Positions 49,312-57,042 of a stretch of 64,000 nt of DNA are shown piece after piece. The DNA is taken from contig NZ_JBEPNO010000011.1 of assembly GCF_040546275.1 (NCBI RefSeq), forward strand, positions 62,001 to 126,000, written 5' to 3'. This stretch comes from Nakamurella sp040546275 (GTDB taxonomy: Bacteria; Actinomycetota; Actinomycetes; Mycobacteriales; Nakamurellaceae). The position numbers were made by a program, and so were the translations under genes. How positions within the stretch are numbered: position 1 is the first letter of the stretch; each line of letters starts with the position of its first letter. The notes beneath the pieces were generated by a model. That model was given only the letters and a program-made list of their open reading frames with translations. It did no database searches and was not told the origin of the DNA.

Positions 49312-49413
49312 TCAACAACAGAGTGCGCTGGACACTCTCTGCAGGTCGACGTGCCGACGGCAGGCGCCGAGCAGGGACCGCAGCGCAGTGGGCTGCAGGT
49401 CCAGGGCGTTCAC
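49312..49413 (-). CDS. Putative leader peptide, RRHVDL...SALCC type (33 aa)
   Basis: Read from GTG at 49413 (or ATG at 49428), the frame ends 'CRRHVDLQRVSSALCC' with two Cys codons before the stop. Eleven positions match the leader at 36741-36833, including R-R-H-V-D-L and S-S-A-L-C, and both begin with GTG-AAC. A GGAGGA abuts the ATG, so its spacing is poor; the GTG is preferred because it is conserved. It lies between the third riboswitch and the aminotransferase gene. Ribosome stalling at the Cys codons could sense cysteine supply. Confidence 0.75.
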   Translation of the reverse strand: MNALDLQPTALRSLLGACRRHVDLQRVSSALCC

Positions 49414-49465
49414 AGCGTGTGTTTCCATTCCTCCGCTTGTTCCATTCTCACAGAGGTTGCGACAC

Positions 49466-49584
49466 GCAACCACGCGCTTGCGATGTTCGATGCGAACACC
49501 ACCAGGTCGTCATCCGGAGCACCCCGCCACGAGCGGAGGGTTGCTGTCCAGCGAGCCGGAGCTGATTGCTGGAACTCATGACCT
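49466..49584 (-). promoter_or_regulatory. SAM-IV riboswitch (aminotransferase/importer operon)
   Basis: On the minus strand the element begins GGTCATGAG, then carries CAGCAACCCTCC, GGCGGGGTGC, P1 closure GATGACGACC, the hairpin GTTCGCATCGAAC and the pseudoknot arm GCAAGCGCG. It follows a TTGACC-17-TACGTT promoter directly. It is the third copy in the window and should repress the importer operon when SAM is plentiful. Confidence 0.9.
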
Positions 49585-49592
49585 CTGCGGAA

Positions 49593-49621
49593 AACGTAAC
49601 AGGGCATCGGGTTCCGGTCAA
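49593..49621 (-). promoter_or_regulatory. Promoter of the third SAM-IV operon
   Basis: Read leftward, TTGACC (49621-49616) and TACGTT (49598-49593) are 17 bp apart, with the predicted start about 8-9 nt later at the riboswitch 5' end. The -35 box and layout repeat those of the first leftward sulfur operon. Confidence 0.65.
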
Positions 49622-49654
49622 CCGAGAGCAGGAAGAGAACGAGATCCGTTCCAG

Positions 49655-49668
49655 GTGAGGCGTTTCAC
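49655..49668. promoter_or_regulatory. 14-bp dyad upstream of the third SAM-IV operon
   Basis: GTGAGGCGTTTCAC has perfect GTGA/TCAC arms and matches the site at 37081-37094 at 12 of 14 positions. It lies 34 bp beyond the -35 box. It is a candidate binding site for a sulfur-responsive factor. Confidence 0.4.
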
Positions 49669-49769
49669 TGGCTCCGGTCAAGCATGCGGAAATGCCGGAA
49701 TAGCCCCGTGATGGAGCTGGTTGACGGTTGGAGAAGAATCAGGGACCGAACGAACGGGAGCACACAACC

Positions 49770-50429
49770 ATGAAGATCGGCATCATCGGAGCGGGACAGA
49801 TCGGCGGCACCCTCACCCGCAGGCTGACGGCCCTTGGCCACCAGGTCGCAGTGAGCAATTCACGTGACCCGGAGACCCTCGCCGATCTCGCCACCGAGAC
49901 CGGGGCGACCGCGGTCTGGGCCAACCAGGCGGCAAACGACGCCGATCTGGTGATCGTCAGCATCCCGCAGAAGAACGTCCCAGATCTCGCCGGGGACCTG
50001 CTCGCCGGCGCCGAGCCGGGAACGCCGGTGATCGAGACCAACAACTACTATCCCAAGCAACGCGACGGGCTCATCCAGGAAATCGAGTCCGGCACCCCCG
50101 AGAGTGTCTGGGTGGCAAAGCATCTCGGTGTGCCCGTCGTCAAGGTCTTCAACGGCATCTGGTGGAAGCACCTGCTGAACCGCGGGAAGCCCCAGGGTGC
50201 GGAGGGCCGGATCGCGCTGCCCATCGCCGGCGCCGACGGCCCGGCCAAGCAGGCTGCCTTCGCCCTGGTCGAGGAGCTCGGCTTCGACGCCGTCGACGGC
50301 GGCACCCTGGAAGAATCCTGGCGCCAGCAGCCCGGTACGCCCGTGTACGGGCATGACTACGGCATCGACGAGACCATCACGGCGCTGGCGGCGACAGAGC
50401 CGGACCGACCCGAGGAATTCAAGGCCTGA
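49770..50429 (+). CDS. NADP-binding reductase, F420-dependent NADP reductase-like
   Basis: A 219-residue Rossmann protein. 'MKIGIIGAGQIGGTLTRRL' is the dinucleotide motif and 'VAVSNSRDPETLADLA' includes the Ser-Arg expected for NADP preference. The rest matches the F420 oxidoreductase/NADP family (PF03807). Such enzymes either exchange hydride between NADPH and F420 or act as small NADP-dependent reductases. The ATG at 49770 has GGGAG nine bases upstream. A HAD phosphatase gene follows after 5 nt, so they may be co-transcribed. F420 use cannot be proven from sequence. Confidence 0.8.
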   Translation: MKIGIIGAGQIGGTLTRRLTALGHQVAVSNSRDPETLADLATETGATAVWANQAANDADLVIVSIPQKNVPDLAGDLLAGAEPGTPVIETNNYYPKQRDGLIQEIESGTPESVWVAKHLGVPVVKVFNGIWWKHLLNRGKPQGAEGRIALPIAGADGPAKQAAFALVEELGFDAVDGGTLEESWRQQPGTPVYGHDYGIDETITALAATEPDRPEEFKA

Positions 50430-50434
50430 CGACG

Positions 50435-51190
50435 GTGACGGACAGCCCGCCCTCCGGTCCCGGCCCGATGCCGACGGGAATGCCGGACGGTGGAACCGGC
50501 GTCACCGCGGTGCTGTGGGACATCGACGGCACCCTGCTCAGTTCGGGAAGGGTTGCCGTCACGGCCTTTCTCGACGCGGTGCAGGACATCGCGGGCCGTC
50601 GCCCTGAGGGTAGGGGACTGGATCTCGGCGGACGGATCGATCCCGAGATTGCCGGATCGCTTCTCGGGTCCATCGACGCAGACCACACGCTGATCCCGCA
50701 GGTTCTGGCCCGTCTTGACCAGCTCGCCACCGCCCGCGCCGCCGACTTCGACGAGCACGTCCGGCCGTTGCCGGCGGTGCGGGACCTGCTCGACCTGCTC
50801 GAGACAGCAGGCGTCCGGCAGACGGTGGTCACCGGGAACATCGAGACGGTCGGGATGCTGAAATTGCTCGCCGGCGGGTTGGTCCCGCCGATCGACCCGG
50901 CCGTTGGCGGCTTCGGCGACCATGGCGCCACCCGGCTGGAGGTCGCGGAAGCGTCCGTGCGCAAGCTGACCGCCTCGGGCTGGGAGTTCTCACCCGATCA
51001 GTGCTGGATCGTCGGGGACACACCACGAGATCTCCTGTGCGCCCGTGCCCTCGGCGTGCGCTGCGCCCTCGTCGGCACCGGCCGGCACTCGGTGGAATCG
51101 ATGGCCGGGCTCGGTGCCGACGTCCTGCTGACCGGCCTGGATCAGGCCGACGAACTCCTGCGCTGGTGGAAGCTCACGCCCGGGCGCTGA
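50435..51190 (+). CDS. HAD-superfamily hydrolase, phosphoglycolate-phosphatase-like
   Basis: A 251-residue HAD phosphatase. Motif I is 'VLWDIDGTLLSSG' (~25), motif II is 'QTVVTGNIETV', and the acidic motif IV is 'DQCWIVGDTPRDLLCARAL'. The helical cap lies between motifs I and II. The GTG start is 5 nt after the reductase stop. The 3' end overlaps the convergent DUF4395 gene by 17 nt. A salvage role for phosphoglycolate or a similar metabolite is likely by family. Confidence 0.87.
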   Translation: MTDSPPSGPGPMPTGMPDGGTGVTAVLWDIDGTLLSSGRVAVTAFLDAVQDIAGRRPEGRGLDLGGRIDPEIAGSLLGSIDADHTLIPQVLARLDQLATARAADFDEHVRPLPAVRDLLDLLETAGVRQTVVTGNIETVGMLKLLAGGLVPPIDPAVGGFGDHGATRLEVAEASVRKLTASGWEFSPDQCWIVGDTPRDLLCARALGVRCALVGTGRHSVESMAGLGADVLLTGLDQADELLRWWKLTPGR

Positions 51191-51680
51191 CCGCCGTTTT
51201 CTGCTGCCGAAGTCGGATGTCGTTGCACGCTTCGCAGACTGACGCCGGGATGAGCCCGATGGCCTGCAGACGACCGAAAACGGTGCAGCCCATGCAGAAT
51301 CCGAGCACCGACTCCAGCACGGCGAAGACGATGATCACGCCGACCAGCAGCCACGAGACGAGCGGGATCCCGGCGTGGAAGAAGACCAGCGCCGCGACGC
51401 TGAACGTGGCCCCGACCGCCTGTGCGAACCGCTTCGGGGGACCGGGCACCAGCCGGGCCGGGCCGAAACGCGGAGCGATGACCTTCGTGGCCAGCTGCCC
51501 GAACGGCGAGAACCGCGGCCCCGATGCGACGCGGAGCAGGAACCCGATGGCCAGCGGCCAGAGCAGCCACTCCGTCCGGAAGATCACGGTGGCCAGACTC
51601 AGCACCACCACCAGGCCCGCCACCGAGCGGGCCGCGTACTCGTTGACCGGGTTCGGGAACTTCAGGAGCTGACTGGACAC
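51174..51680 (-). CDS. DUF4395 integral membrane protein
   Basis: A 168-residue membrane protein with about four hydrophobic helices. Typical of DUF4395 are the start 'LLKFPNPVNEYAARSVAG', the Cys pair in 'GFCMGCTVFG' and the C-terminal 'ASVCEACNDI'. The GTG at 51680 has AAGGA six bases upstream, so the longer upstream frame is rejected. Many relatives are encoded beside thioredoxin or sulfurtransferase genes and the paired Cys suggest redox or persulfide chemistry at the membrane; that is inference. Confidence 0.85.
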   Translation of the reverse strand: MSSQLLKFPNPVNEYAARSVAGLVVVLSLATVIFRTEWLLWPLAIGFLLRVASGPRFSPFGQLATKVIAPRFGPARLVPGPPKRFAQAVGATFSVAALVFFHAGIPLVSWLLVGVIIVFAVLESVLGFCMGCTVFGRLQAIGLIPASVCEACNDIRLRQQKTAVSARA

Positions 51681-51774
51681 GATGTTCCTTCTCGACACGA
51701 AACGGATGGTTCGCAGGCGTTGGAGCCACCGCCCACGTCGGCTGTCAACGAGTGTCGACAACCAGGAATTCCGA

Positions 51775-52269
51775 TCAGGCCGGTTCGACCTCGCGCAGCA
51801 GCCCGGTAGCAACGTCGAAGACGAAGCCGCGGACCTTGTCCTTCTTCGGGATGTACGGGCTGTTCCTGATGCGCTGCAACGACTGCCGCACATCGGTGTC
51901 AAGATCGCTGAACGACTCCGCCGACCATGGCGGCTTGACGCCGACCTCCTCGGCGATGCCGGCCTTGAAGGCGTCGTCGGTGAAGGTGAGCATGCCGCAG
52001 TCGGTGTGGTGGATCAGGATGATCTCCTCGGTGCCGAGGAGTCGCTGGCTGATCGCGAGCGAACGGATCTCGTCATCGGTGACGACGCCGCCGGCGTTCC
52101 GGATGACGTGCGACTCACCGTCCTGCAAACCGAGGATGCGGTACACGTCGAGGCGCGCATCCATGCAGGCCAGGACGGCAGTGTGCTTGGACGGCGGGAG
52201 CGGCAGCGGGCCGCTGAACGTGGCGGCGTAGGCGCGGTTGTTGGCCAGGTAGTCGTCGGTGACGGACAT
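51775..52269 (-). CDS. canA: Beta-carbonic anhydrase, Rv1284-like
   Basis: A 164-residue zinc enzyme interconverting CO2 and bicarbonate. The Zn Cys and the Asp-Arg pair are in 'LACMDARLDVYR', the Zn His and Cys in 'IHHTDCGMLTF'. The whole sequence, including 'MSVTDDYLANN', 'GGVVTDDEIRSLAISQRLLG' and 'FVFDVATGLL', closely follows M. tuberculosis Rv1284 (CanA) from memory. The ATG at 52269 has AAGGAA at seven bases. In mycobacteria this gene lies next to sulfate-activation genes; here it lies a few kb from sulfur genes. Confidence 0.92.
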   Translation of the reverse strand: MSVTDDYLANNRAYAATFSGPLPLPPSKHTAVLACMDARLDVYRILGLQDGESHVIRNAGGVVTDDEIRSLAISQRLLGTEEIILIHHTDCGMLTFTDDAFKAGIAEEVGVKPPWSAESFSDLDTDVRQSLQRIRNSPYIPKKDKVRGFVFDVATGLLREVEPA

Positions 52270-52538
52270 GCGGTGGTTCCTTTTCGACGGGGGCATCCCG
52301 GATGTACGGATGCCACAGGAGGGGGTGTTGTGCACAGCGGGTCAGGCGCGCAGGATGTGCGGCTCGACCGGTCGAGGTCGGTCAGACCTGACAACACCAG
52401 CCGTCGAAGGCGTCGCCGCGGCGTCCTGGCCAGAACGGCTCGAGGACCGGCAACTGCTTCATCCCTATACTTTTACACGGATGCGTCCGATTTCCCAGTG
52501 CGGGACCCGTCCGAACGGATCCTGGTCTTTGCACATGG

Positions 52539-53471
52539 GTGAGCGGAGCTGATTCGTTGATCCACCCCCCAGGGACCATCGATGTGCATCAGCACCTGTG
52601 GCCCCCGGCGCTGATCGACGCGCTCCGCAGCTTCACCGGCCCACTCCGGCTCGACGGCTGGACCCTCCACCTTCCTGGGGAACCGCCCTACGAGGTGAGT
52701 CCGGCGCATCACGATCTCGAGACCAGGGTCGCGCAGGAAACCGGGTCAGCCGCCGCCCTGGTCTCGCTGTCCAGCCCCCTCGGCATCGAGAACATGGCGC
52801 CCGAGATCGCCGGCCCGCTACTGACCGCCTGGCACGACGGCGCCGCGGAACTGCCGCCGCCGTTCCACGCCTGGGCCGCGGTGCATTCGAGCGACCCGAA
52901 CCTCCAGGATCTCGAAACACGTTTGACTGCAGGCTTCATCGGCCTCCAAATTCCGGCAACATCGATGACGAATCCGCGAGACGTCGAGCGACTGGCTCCG
53001 GTCCTTCGCCTGTGCGAACTGGCCGACAAGCCGGTGCTGATCCACCCTGGCCCGGTCCCGGTGCACAGCACATCCGGAACCCTTCCGTCGTGGTGGCCGG
53101 CGGTGGTCGACTACACGGCACAGATGACGGCGTCCTGGTGGTCGTGGGCGGTGGCCGGTCGGTCCCTGCTGCCGGCGTTGCGGATCTGCTTCGCCGCCGG
53201 TGCTGGGCTGGCACCTGTTCACCACGAACGCTTCTCGGTACGCGGCGGCGGTAACCCGCCGCCGATCGACAAGCTCAGCTTCGTCGAGACGTCGTCCTAT
53301 GGCCCCCGTGGCCTCGATGCGCTGATCCGGGTGCTCGGGATCGACGTGGTGGTGAATGGAACCGACCGGCCTTACGCGACCACCAGCGAACTACGGCTGG
53401 GCGACGCGGCCGACCGGGCCGTCCGCGTGGTCAACCCGCGTCGCCTGCTCGGCGAACCGACGGCGTTCTGA
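52539..53471 (+). CDS. Amidohydrolase (amidohydrolase_2 family)
   Basis: A 310-residue TIM-barrel hydrolase or decarboxylase. 'GTIDVHQHLWPP' carries the first metal-binding His pair (H-x-H), 'KPVLIHPGP' the third His and 'VVNGTDRPYA' the catalytic Asp near the C-terminus, where relatives have a G-T/S-D-x-P motif. It starts with GTG at 52539. The upstream 270 nt includes GTCAG-AC-CTGAC (52381-52392), a small dyad that may be an operator. No pathway neighbours. Confidence 0.82.
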   Translation: MSGADSLIHPPGTIDVHQHLWPPALIDALRSFTGPLRLDGWTLHLPGEPPYEVSPAHHDLETRVAQETGSAAALVSLSSPLGIENMAPEIAGPLLTAWHDGAAELPPPFHAWAAVHSSDPNLQDLETRLTAGFIGLQIPATSMTNPRDVERLAPVLRLCELADKPVLIHPGPVPVHSTSGTLPSWWPAVVDYTAQMTASWWSWAVAGRSLLPALRICFAAGAGLAPVHHERFSVRGGGNPPPIDKLSFVETSSYGPRGLDALIRVLGIDVVVNGTDRPYATTSELRLGDAADRAVRVVNPRRLLGEPTAF

Positions 53472-53522
53472 CTGCCGCGACATGCATCTTGCCCAGCGCG
53501 TCCGGCGTTCCGACCCAACCCT

Positions 53523-54080
53523 TCACCGCTCCGTCAGCAGCGCCTCGATCCGGTCGAGACGCCGGTGCAGGGCCTGGATGTCGGCGTGGGTGGCATCCTG
53601 CTCCGCAGGCTTGAGGGTGAGCACCAGCTGCCCGCCCGGCTCCAGGGTCCCGGTCCCGATCTCTTCGATGTCGTCACCGTTCTGCAGCCGGATGGCGTGG
53701 TCGAGTTCCGCCCGGCGCAGACCGAGGCGACGAAGCGCGGCCTGATCCGCTTTGCCGTCCTTGATGACCTCGGTCGACCGGCCCTCGACGATCACCCTGA
53801 ACGCCGGGAAGGCGTAGGCGAGGCGGTTGACGACGGCGTTGGTCACCACCAGCGTCACGGCACCGATGGCTCCGCCCACCAACGAGTTGTCGTTGCCGAT
53901 GATGGCGTTCTGCACGACGTTGGAGAGCAGGAACATCACCACGAAGTCCATCGTGTTCAGCGATGAGATGGAACGTTTCCCGATGATCCGGAAGAGCACC
54001 ATGATCAGCACGTACACGGCAACGGTGCGGATGATCTTCTCGGGAACCGGGATCTGGACGCTCAGCAGGTCATGCCACAT
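53523..54080 (-). CDS. DUF421/YetF-family membrane protein
   Basis: A 185-residue protein. Three helices in the first ~85 residues surround 'FRIIGKRSISSLNTMDFVVMF', the family signature, and 'RVIVEGRSTEVIKDGK' begins the cytosolic domain. The C-terminal ~30 residues, 'HADIQALHRRLDRIEALL', look like a coiled coil. Bacillus relatives are spore or stress membrane proteins of unknown biochemistry. It starts 6 nt after the ABM gene stop, so the two are one transcript. Confidence 0.87.
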   Translation of the reverse strand: MWHDLLSVQIPVPEKIIRTVAVYVLIMVLFRIIGKRSISSLNTMDFVVMFLLSNVVQNAIIGNDNSLVGGAIGAVTLVVTNAVVNRLAYAFPAFRVIVEGRSTEVIKDGKADQAALRRLGLRRAELDHAIRLQNGDDIEEIGTGTLEPGGQLVLTLKPAEQDATHADIQALHRRLDRIEALLTER

Positions 54081-54086
54081 GAGAGA

Positions 54087-54419
54087 TCAGTAGTCGCTTT
54101 TCGCGGCATCGCCGGCGACCACCGGCAGGCCGGGGACGATGACGGGCGGTCCCGCCAGGTACTCGCCGGCCGAGGTGAGCGCCTTCTGGATGTGGGCGCT
54201 CTGCATGTGCTCGCCGAGAGCTTCCAGACTCGTCCACTTCTCGACGGTGGTGAACTGGTCGGGGTTCTCGATGCCACGCTGCAGGCCGTACAGCAGGCAA
54301 CCCGCCTCGCCGTGCGTTCCGGCTGCCAGGTCCTTCAGCATGGGTTCGATCAGGTCACCGGTACCGGGCTTACCGGTGATGATGGCAACGACGTGGACGG
54401 GCTGGGAGGTCTGGGTCAT
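54087..54419 (-). CDS. Antibiotic biosynthesis monooxygenase (ABM) domain protein
   Basis: A 110-residue ferredoxin-fold dimer protein. 'VHVVAIITGKPGTGDLIEPML', 'EAGCLLYGLQR' and 'FTTVEKWTSLEALGEHMQS' match quinol/ABM monooxygenases such as YgiN. The ATG at 54419 has AGGAG at eight bases. It likely acts on quinones or aromatic polyketides or in redox defence. It precedes a DUF421 gene in a two-gene unit. Confidence 0.87.
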   Translation of the reverse strand: MTQTSQPVHVVAIITGKPGTGDLIEPMLKDLAAGTHGEAGCLLYGLQRGIENPDQFTTVEKWTSLEALGEHMQSAHIQKALTSAGEYLAGPPVIVPGLPVVAGDAAKSDY

Positions 54420-54632
54420 GGCATGGCTCCTGGGGTCGACGGATCAACGATGATCACCCGACATCATTCCCGAAACCAATCCCGGACAACCACCGGTACC
54501 AGCCAGAAGTCCGGCGCATCGAGGCGCGGCACCGATCAGGATGAATAACCGCGGTCCGAACGGGTCACTTGCTCCCGTAGGACGAGGACGTCCGCGACGG
54601 TGGCGTACGCAGCGAAGGGCAGGTTCTGATCG

Positions 54633-56114
54633 ATGGTGGACAACAGCGCCGTACGAGATGCACGGTACGAGGACCACGGCGAGCGCCACCCGGCCAGGGC
54701 CACCGCGATCTCGATCGCGGCCGCCGTCGGCGGGTTCCTGTTCGGTTTCGACACGTCCGTCATCAACGGGGCGGTCGACTCGATCGAGAGCCACTTCTCC
54801 CTCGGCTCCGGGGTCACCGGGTTCGTCGTCGCGGTGGCGCTGATCGGCTCCGCCGTCGGCGCCTGGTACGCCGGGATGCTCGCTGATCGTTGGGGCCGGC
54901 CAAGAGTGATGCTGGCCGGGGCCGTGTTGTTCCTGGTGTCCTCCATAGGCTCCGGGCTGTCGTTCTCGGTCTGGGAACTTGGCATCTGGCGCTTCATCGG
55001 TGGTCTCGGCATCGGCGTCGCGTCGGTGATCGGGCCGACCTACATCTCGGAGGTGGCACCGGCGGGCCTGCGGGGTCGACTCGCCTCGCTCCAGCAGATG
55101 GCCATCGTGCTGGGCATCTTCGTCGCGCTGCTCTCGGACGCCTGGCTCGCGGGCGGCGACGGGGGCGCCCTCGGGACGAAGTGGTTCGGCCTCGAGGCCT
55201 GGCGGTGGATGTTCCTGGTCGGGGTGATCCCGTCGATCATCTACGGTTTGCTCTCGCTGGGCATCCCCGAATCGCCACGGTTCCTGGTGGCCAGGGGCAA
55301 GGACCAGGCGGCCGCGAAGGTGCTGCGCCGGGTGCTGGGCGAGACCCCAGACCAGATCACCGACCGGATCGCCGACATCCGCAGGTCTGTGACCCGCGAC
55401 GACAAGCCCTCGTTCAAGGATCTGCGCGGCAAGCGGTTCGGGCTGCACCCGCTGGTCTGGGTCGGCATCCTGCTCGCCGCCTTCCAGCAGCTGGTCGGCA
55501 TCAACGTGATCTTCTACTACTCCACGTCGCTCTGGAAGTCGGTCGGCTTCAAGGATTCTTTCTCCTACACCGCCTCGGTGATCACCTCGGTCACCAACGT
55601 CGTGGTGACGGTGATCGCCATCCTGCTGGTGGACCGCATCGGCCGGCGGAAGCTGCTGCTGATCGGCTCCGTCGGAATGTTCGTCTCGCTGGCCGTGATG
55701 GCACTCGGGTTCGCCCAGGCGACCCTGGTGCCGGACGCGAAAGGTGTTCTGGCACCTCAACTCTCCGGCTTCTGGGGGGTGGCCACGCTGATCTGCGCGA
55801 ACCTGTTCGTGGTGTTCTTCGGCGCATCCTGGGGCCCGGTCATGTGGGTGCTGCTCGGCGAGATGTTCCCGAACCGGATCCGCGCCATGGCGATGGCCAT
55901 CGCCACCGCCGCGAACTGGGTCTTCAACTTCCTCATCACGGTGACCTTCCCGCCGCTGCGGGACTTCTCGCTCGGCCTCACCTACGGGCTCTACGCCCTG
56001 TTCGCGCTGCTGTCCTTCTTCTTCGTGCTGGCGAAGATCCCCGAGACGAAAGGCCTGGAACTCGAGGAGATGTCGATGGACACGATGAACCGGAAGAAGA
56101 CCCGCACCGCTTGA
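54633..56114 (+). CDS. MFS sugar transporter (sugar porter family)
   Basis: A 493-residue proton symporter with twelve predicted helices. Sugar-porter signatures are 'GGFLFGFDTSVINGAV' (helix 1), 'MLADRWGRPRVM' (loop 2-3), 'GIPESPRFLVARGKDQAA' (central loop), 'LLVDRIGRRKLLL' (loop 8-9) and 'IPETKGLELEEM' at the end. Relatives carry inositol, xylose, galactose or glucose. The ribosome site for the ATG at 54633 is weak. A short loop insertion near residue 175, 'LAGGDGGALGTKWFGLEAWR', is typical of actinobacterial members. No sugar-catabolic neighbour specifies the substrate. Confidence 0.92.
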   Translation: MVDNSAVRDARYEDHGERHPARATAISIAAAVGGFLFGFDTSVINGAVDSIESHFSLGSGVTGFVVAVALIGSAVGAWYAGMLADRWGRPRVMLAGAVLFLVSSIGSGLSFSVWELGIWRFIGGLGIGVASVIGPTYISEVAPAGLRGRLASLQQMAIVLGIFVALLSDAWLAGGDGGALGTKWFGLEAWRWMFLVGVIPSIIYGLLSLGIPESPRFLVARGKDQAAAKVLRRVLGETPDQITDRIADIRRSVTRDDKPSFKDLRGKRFGLHPLVWVGILLAAFQQLVGINVIFYYSTSLWKSVGFKDSFSYTASVITSVTNVVVTVIAILLVDRIGRRKLLLIGSVGMFVSLAVMALGFAQATLVPDAKGVLAPQLSGFWGVATLICANLFVVFFGASWGPVMWVLLGEMFPNRIRAMAMAIATAANWVFNFLITVTFPPLRDFSLGLTYGLYALFALLSFFFVLAKIPETKGLELEEMSMDTMNRKKTRTA

Positions 56115-56202
56115 GGGCTGCCCGGGGGCGCGAGCCCTGACAGGGGTATTGACAGGGGGAATACGGTCTGGATCAATAGCCTCCCGAAGGAACGTGGCCG
56201 TG

Positions 56203-57042
56203 ATGAATCTACGAACTGTTCTGCTGATTCCGGTTGTCGCCTGCGTCGTGCTCGCGAGCAGTTCCGCCTCGGGAGCCGCCGGGCTCAGAACACCGGCGGA
56301 TCCTGGACCAGTTGCGTCCGGCCGGACCTCCCAACCGCTGTCCACCCTTCCGAGCATCGGTGACACCGTCTTCCATCCGATCACGCCCTGCCGGATCGTC
56401 GACAGCCGGAAGGGAGACGGCGGGCACGGGATCTTCACCTCCGTGACGCAGCGCGCAATCACGGTCACGGGAGCAATGGGGTTCGCTCCTCAGGGTGGAA
56501 AGTCCGGCGGTTGCGGCATCCCGGCCCATGCGAAGGCGATCACGGCGTCCGTGACGACGACCCAGTCGGCCAACAACGGATACCTCATCGGCTTTCCGAC
56601 CGGGACTGCCCGACCGCTCGCCAACTTCGGGACCTACCTCAAAGCGACCGGGATGACGGTCGGCGCAAATCTCAGCCTGTCGGACAGTCCCGCTGGCCTG
56701 ACGATCTACAACTTCGGCGGCCCCACCCACCTGATCATCGACGTGACCGGCTTCTACACGCAGTCCGACAGCGTCCTGATCGACGTCGTCGGCAATCTCT
56801 ACTACGGTGGAACGACGGTGCTCAGCGCCAGTAGGCCGTCGACCGGCAACTATCAGGTCCAGTTCAACCACAGCATGGTCGGCTGCGCGGTCGTTGCGAC
56901 GCTGTGGTCGACGGCCTCCACCTACCTGGTGTTCATCGACTATCTCGGGGGCGGAAGTGTGGGCGGAGCGGTCAACGTCCACGTCCGAGACCTTGCCGGA
57001 GCGGCTCAGAATTCACCGTTCATGCTGCAGGCCACCTGCTAG
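56203..57042 (+). CDS. Secreted protein with CRIVDSR motif
   Basis: A 279-residue exported protein. 'MNLRTVLLIPVVACVVLASS' begins a Sec signal peptide ending near 'SSASGAAG'. The body contains 'FHPITPCRIVDSRKG', a motif seen in many secreted actinobacterial proteins, and 'THLIIDVTGFYTQ', which ends that beta-rich domain. The C-terminal ~85 residues form a separate Gly/Ser/Val-rich beta domain. The start at 56203 follows GAAGGAA. A TTGACA box lies at 56150. It converges on an L,D-transpeptidase gene, so a cell-wall or surface role is likely. The stop codons of the two genes share CTAG. Confidence 0.75.
   Translation: MNLRTVLLIPVVACVVLASSSASGAAGLRTPADPGPVASGRTSQPLSTLPSIGDTVFHPITPCRIVDSRKGDGGHGIFTSVTQRAITVTGAMGFAPQGGKSGGCGIPAHAKAITASVTTTQSANNGYLIGFPTGTARPLANFGTYLKATGMTVGANLSLSDSPAGLTIYNFGGPTHLIIDVTGFYTQSDSVLIDVVGNLYYGGTTVLSASRPSTGNYQVQFNHSMVGCAVVATLWSTASTYLVFIDYLGGGSVGGAVNVHVRDLAGAAQNSPFMLQATC

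Noticed and set aside
54444..56468. A 674-codon minus-strand frame
   Set aside because: It is antisense to the MFS sugar transporter and to the start of the secreted-protein gene, and has no domain.
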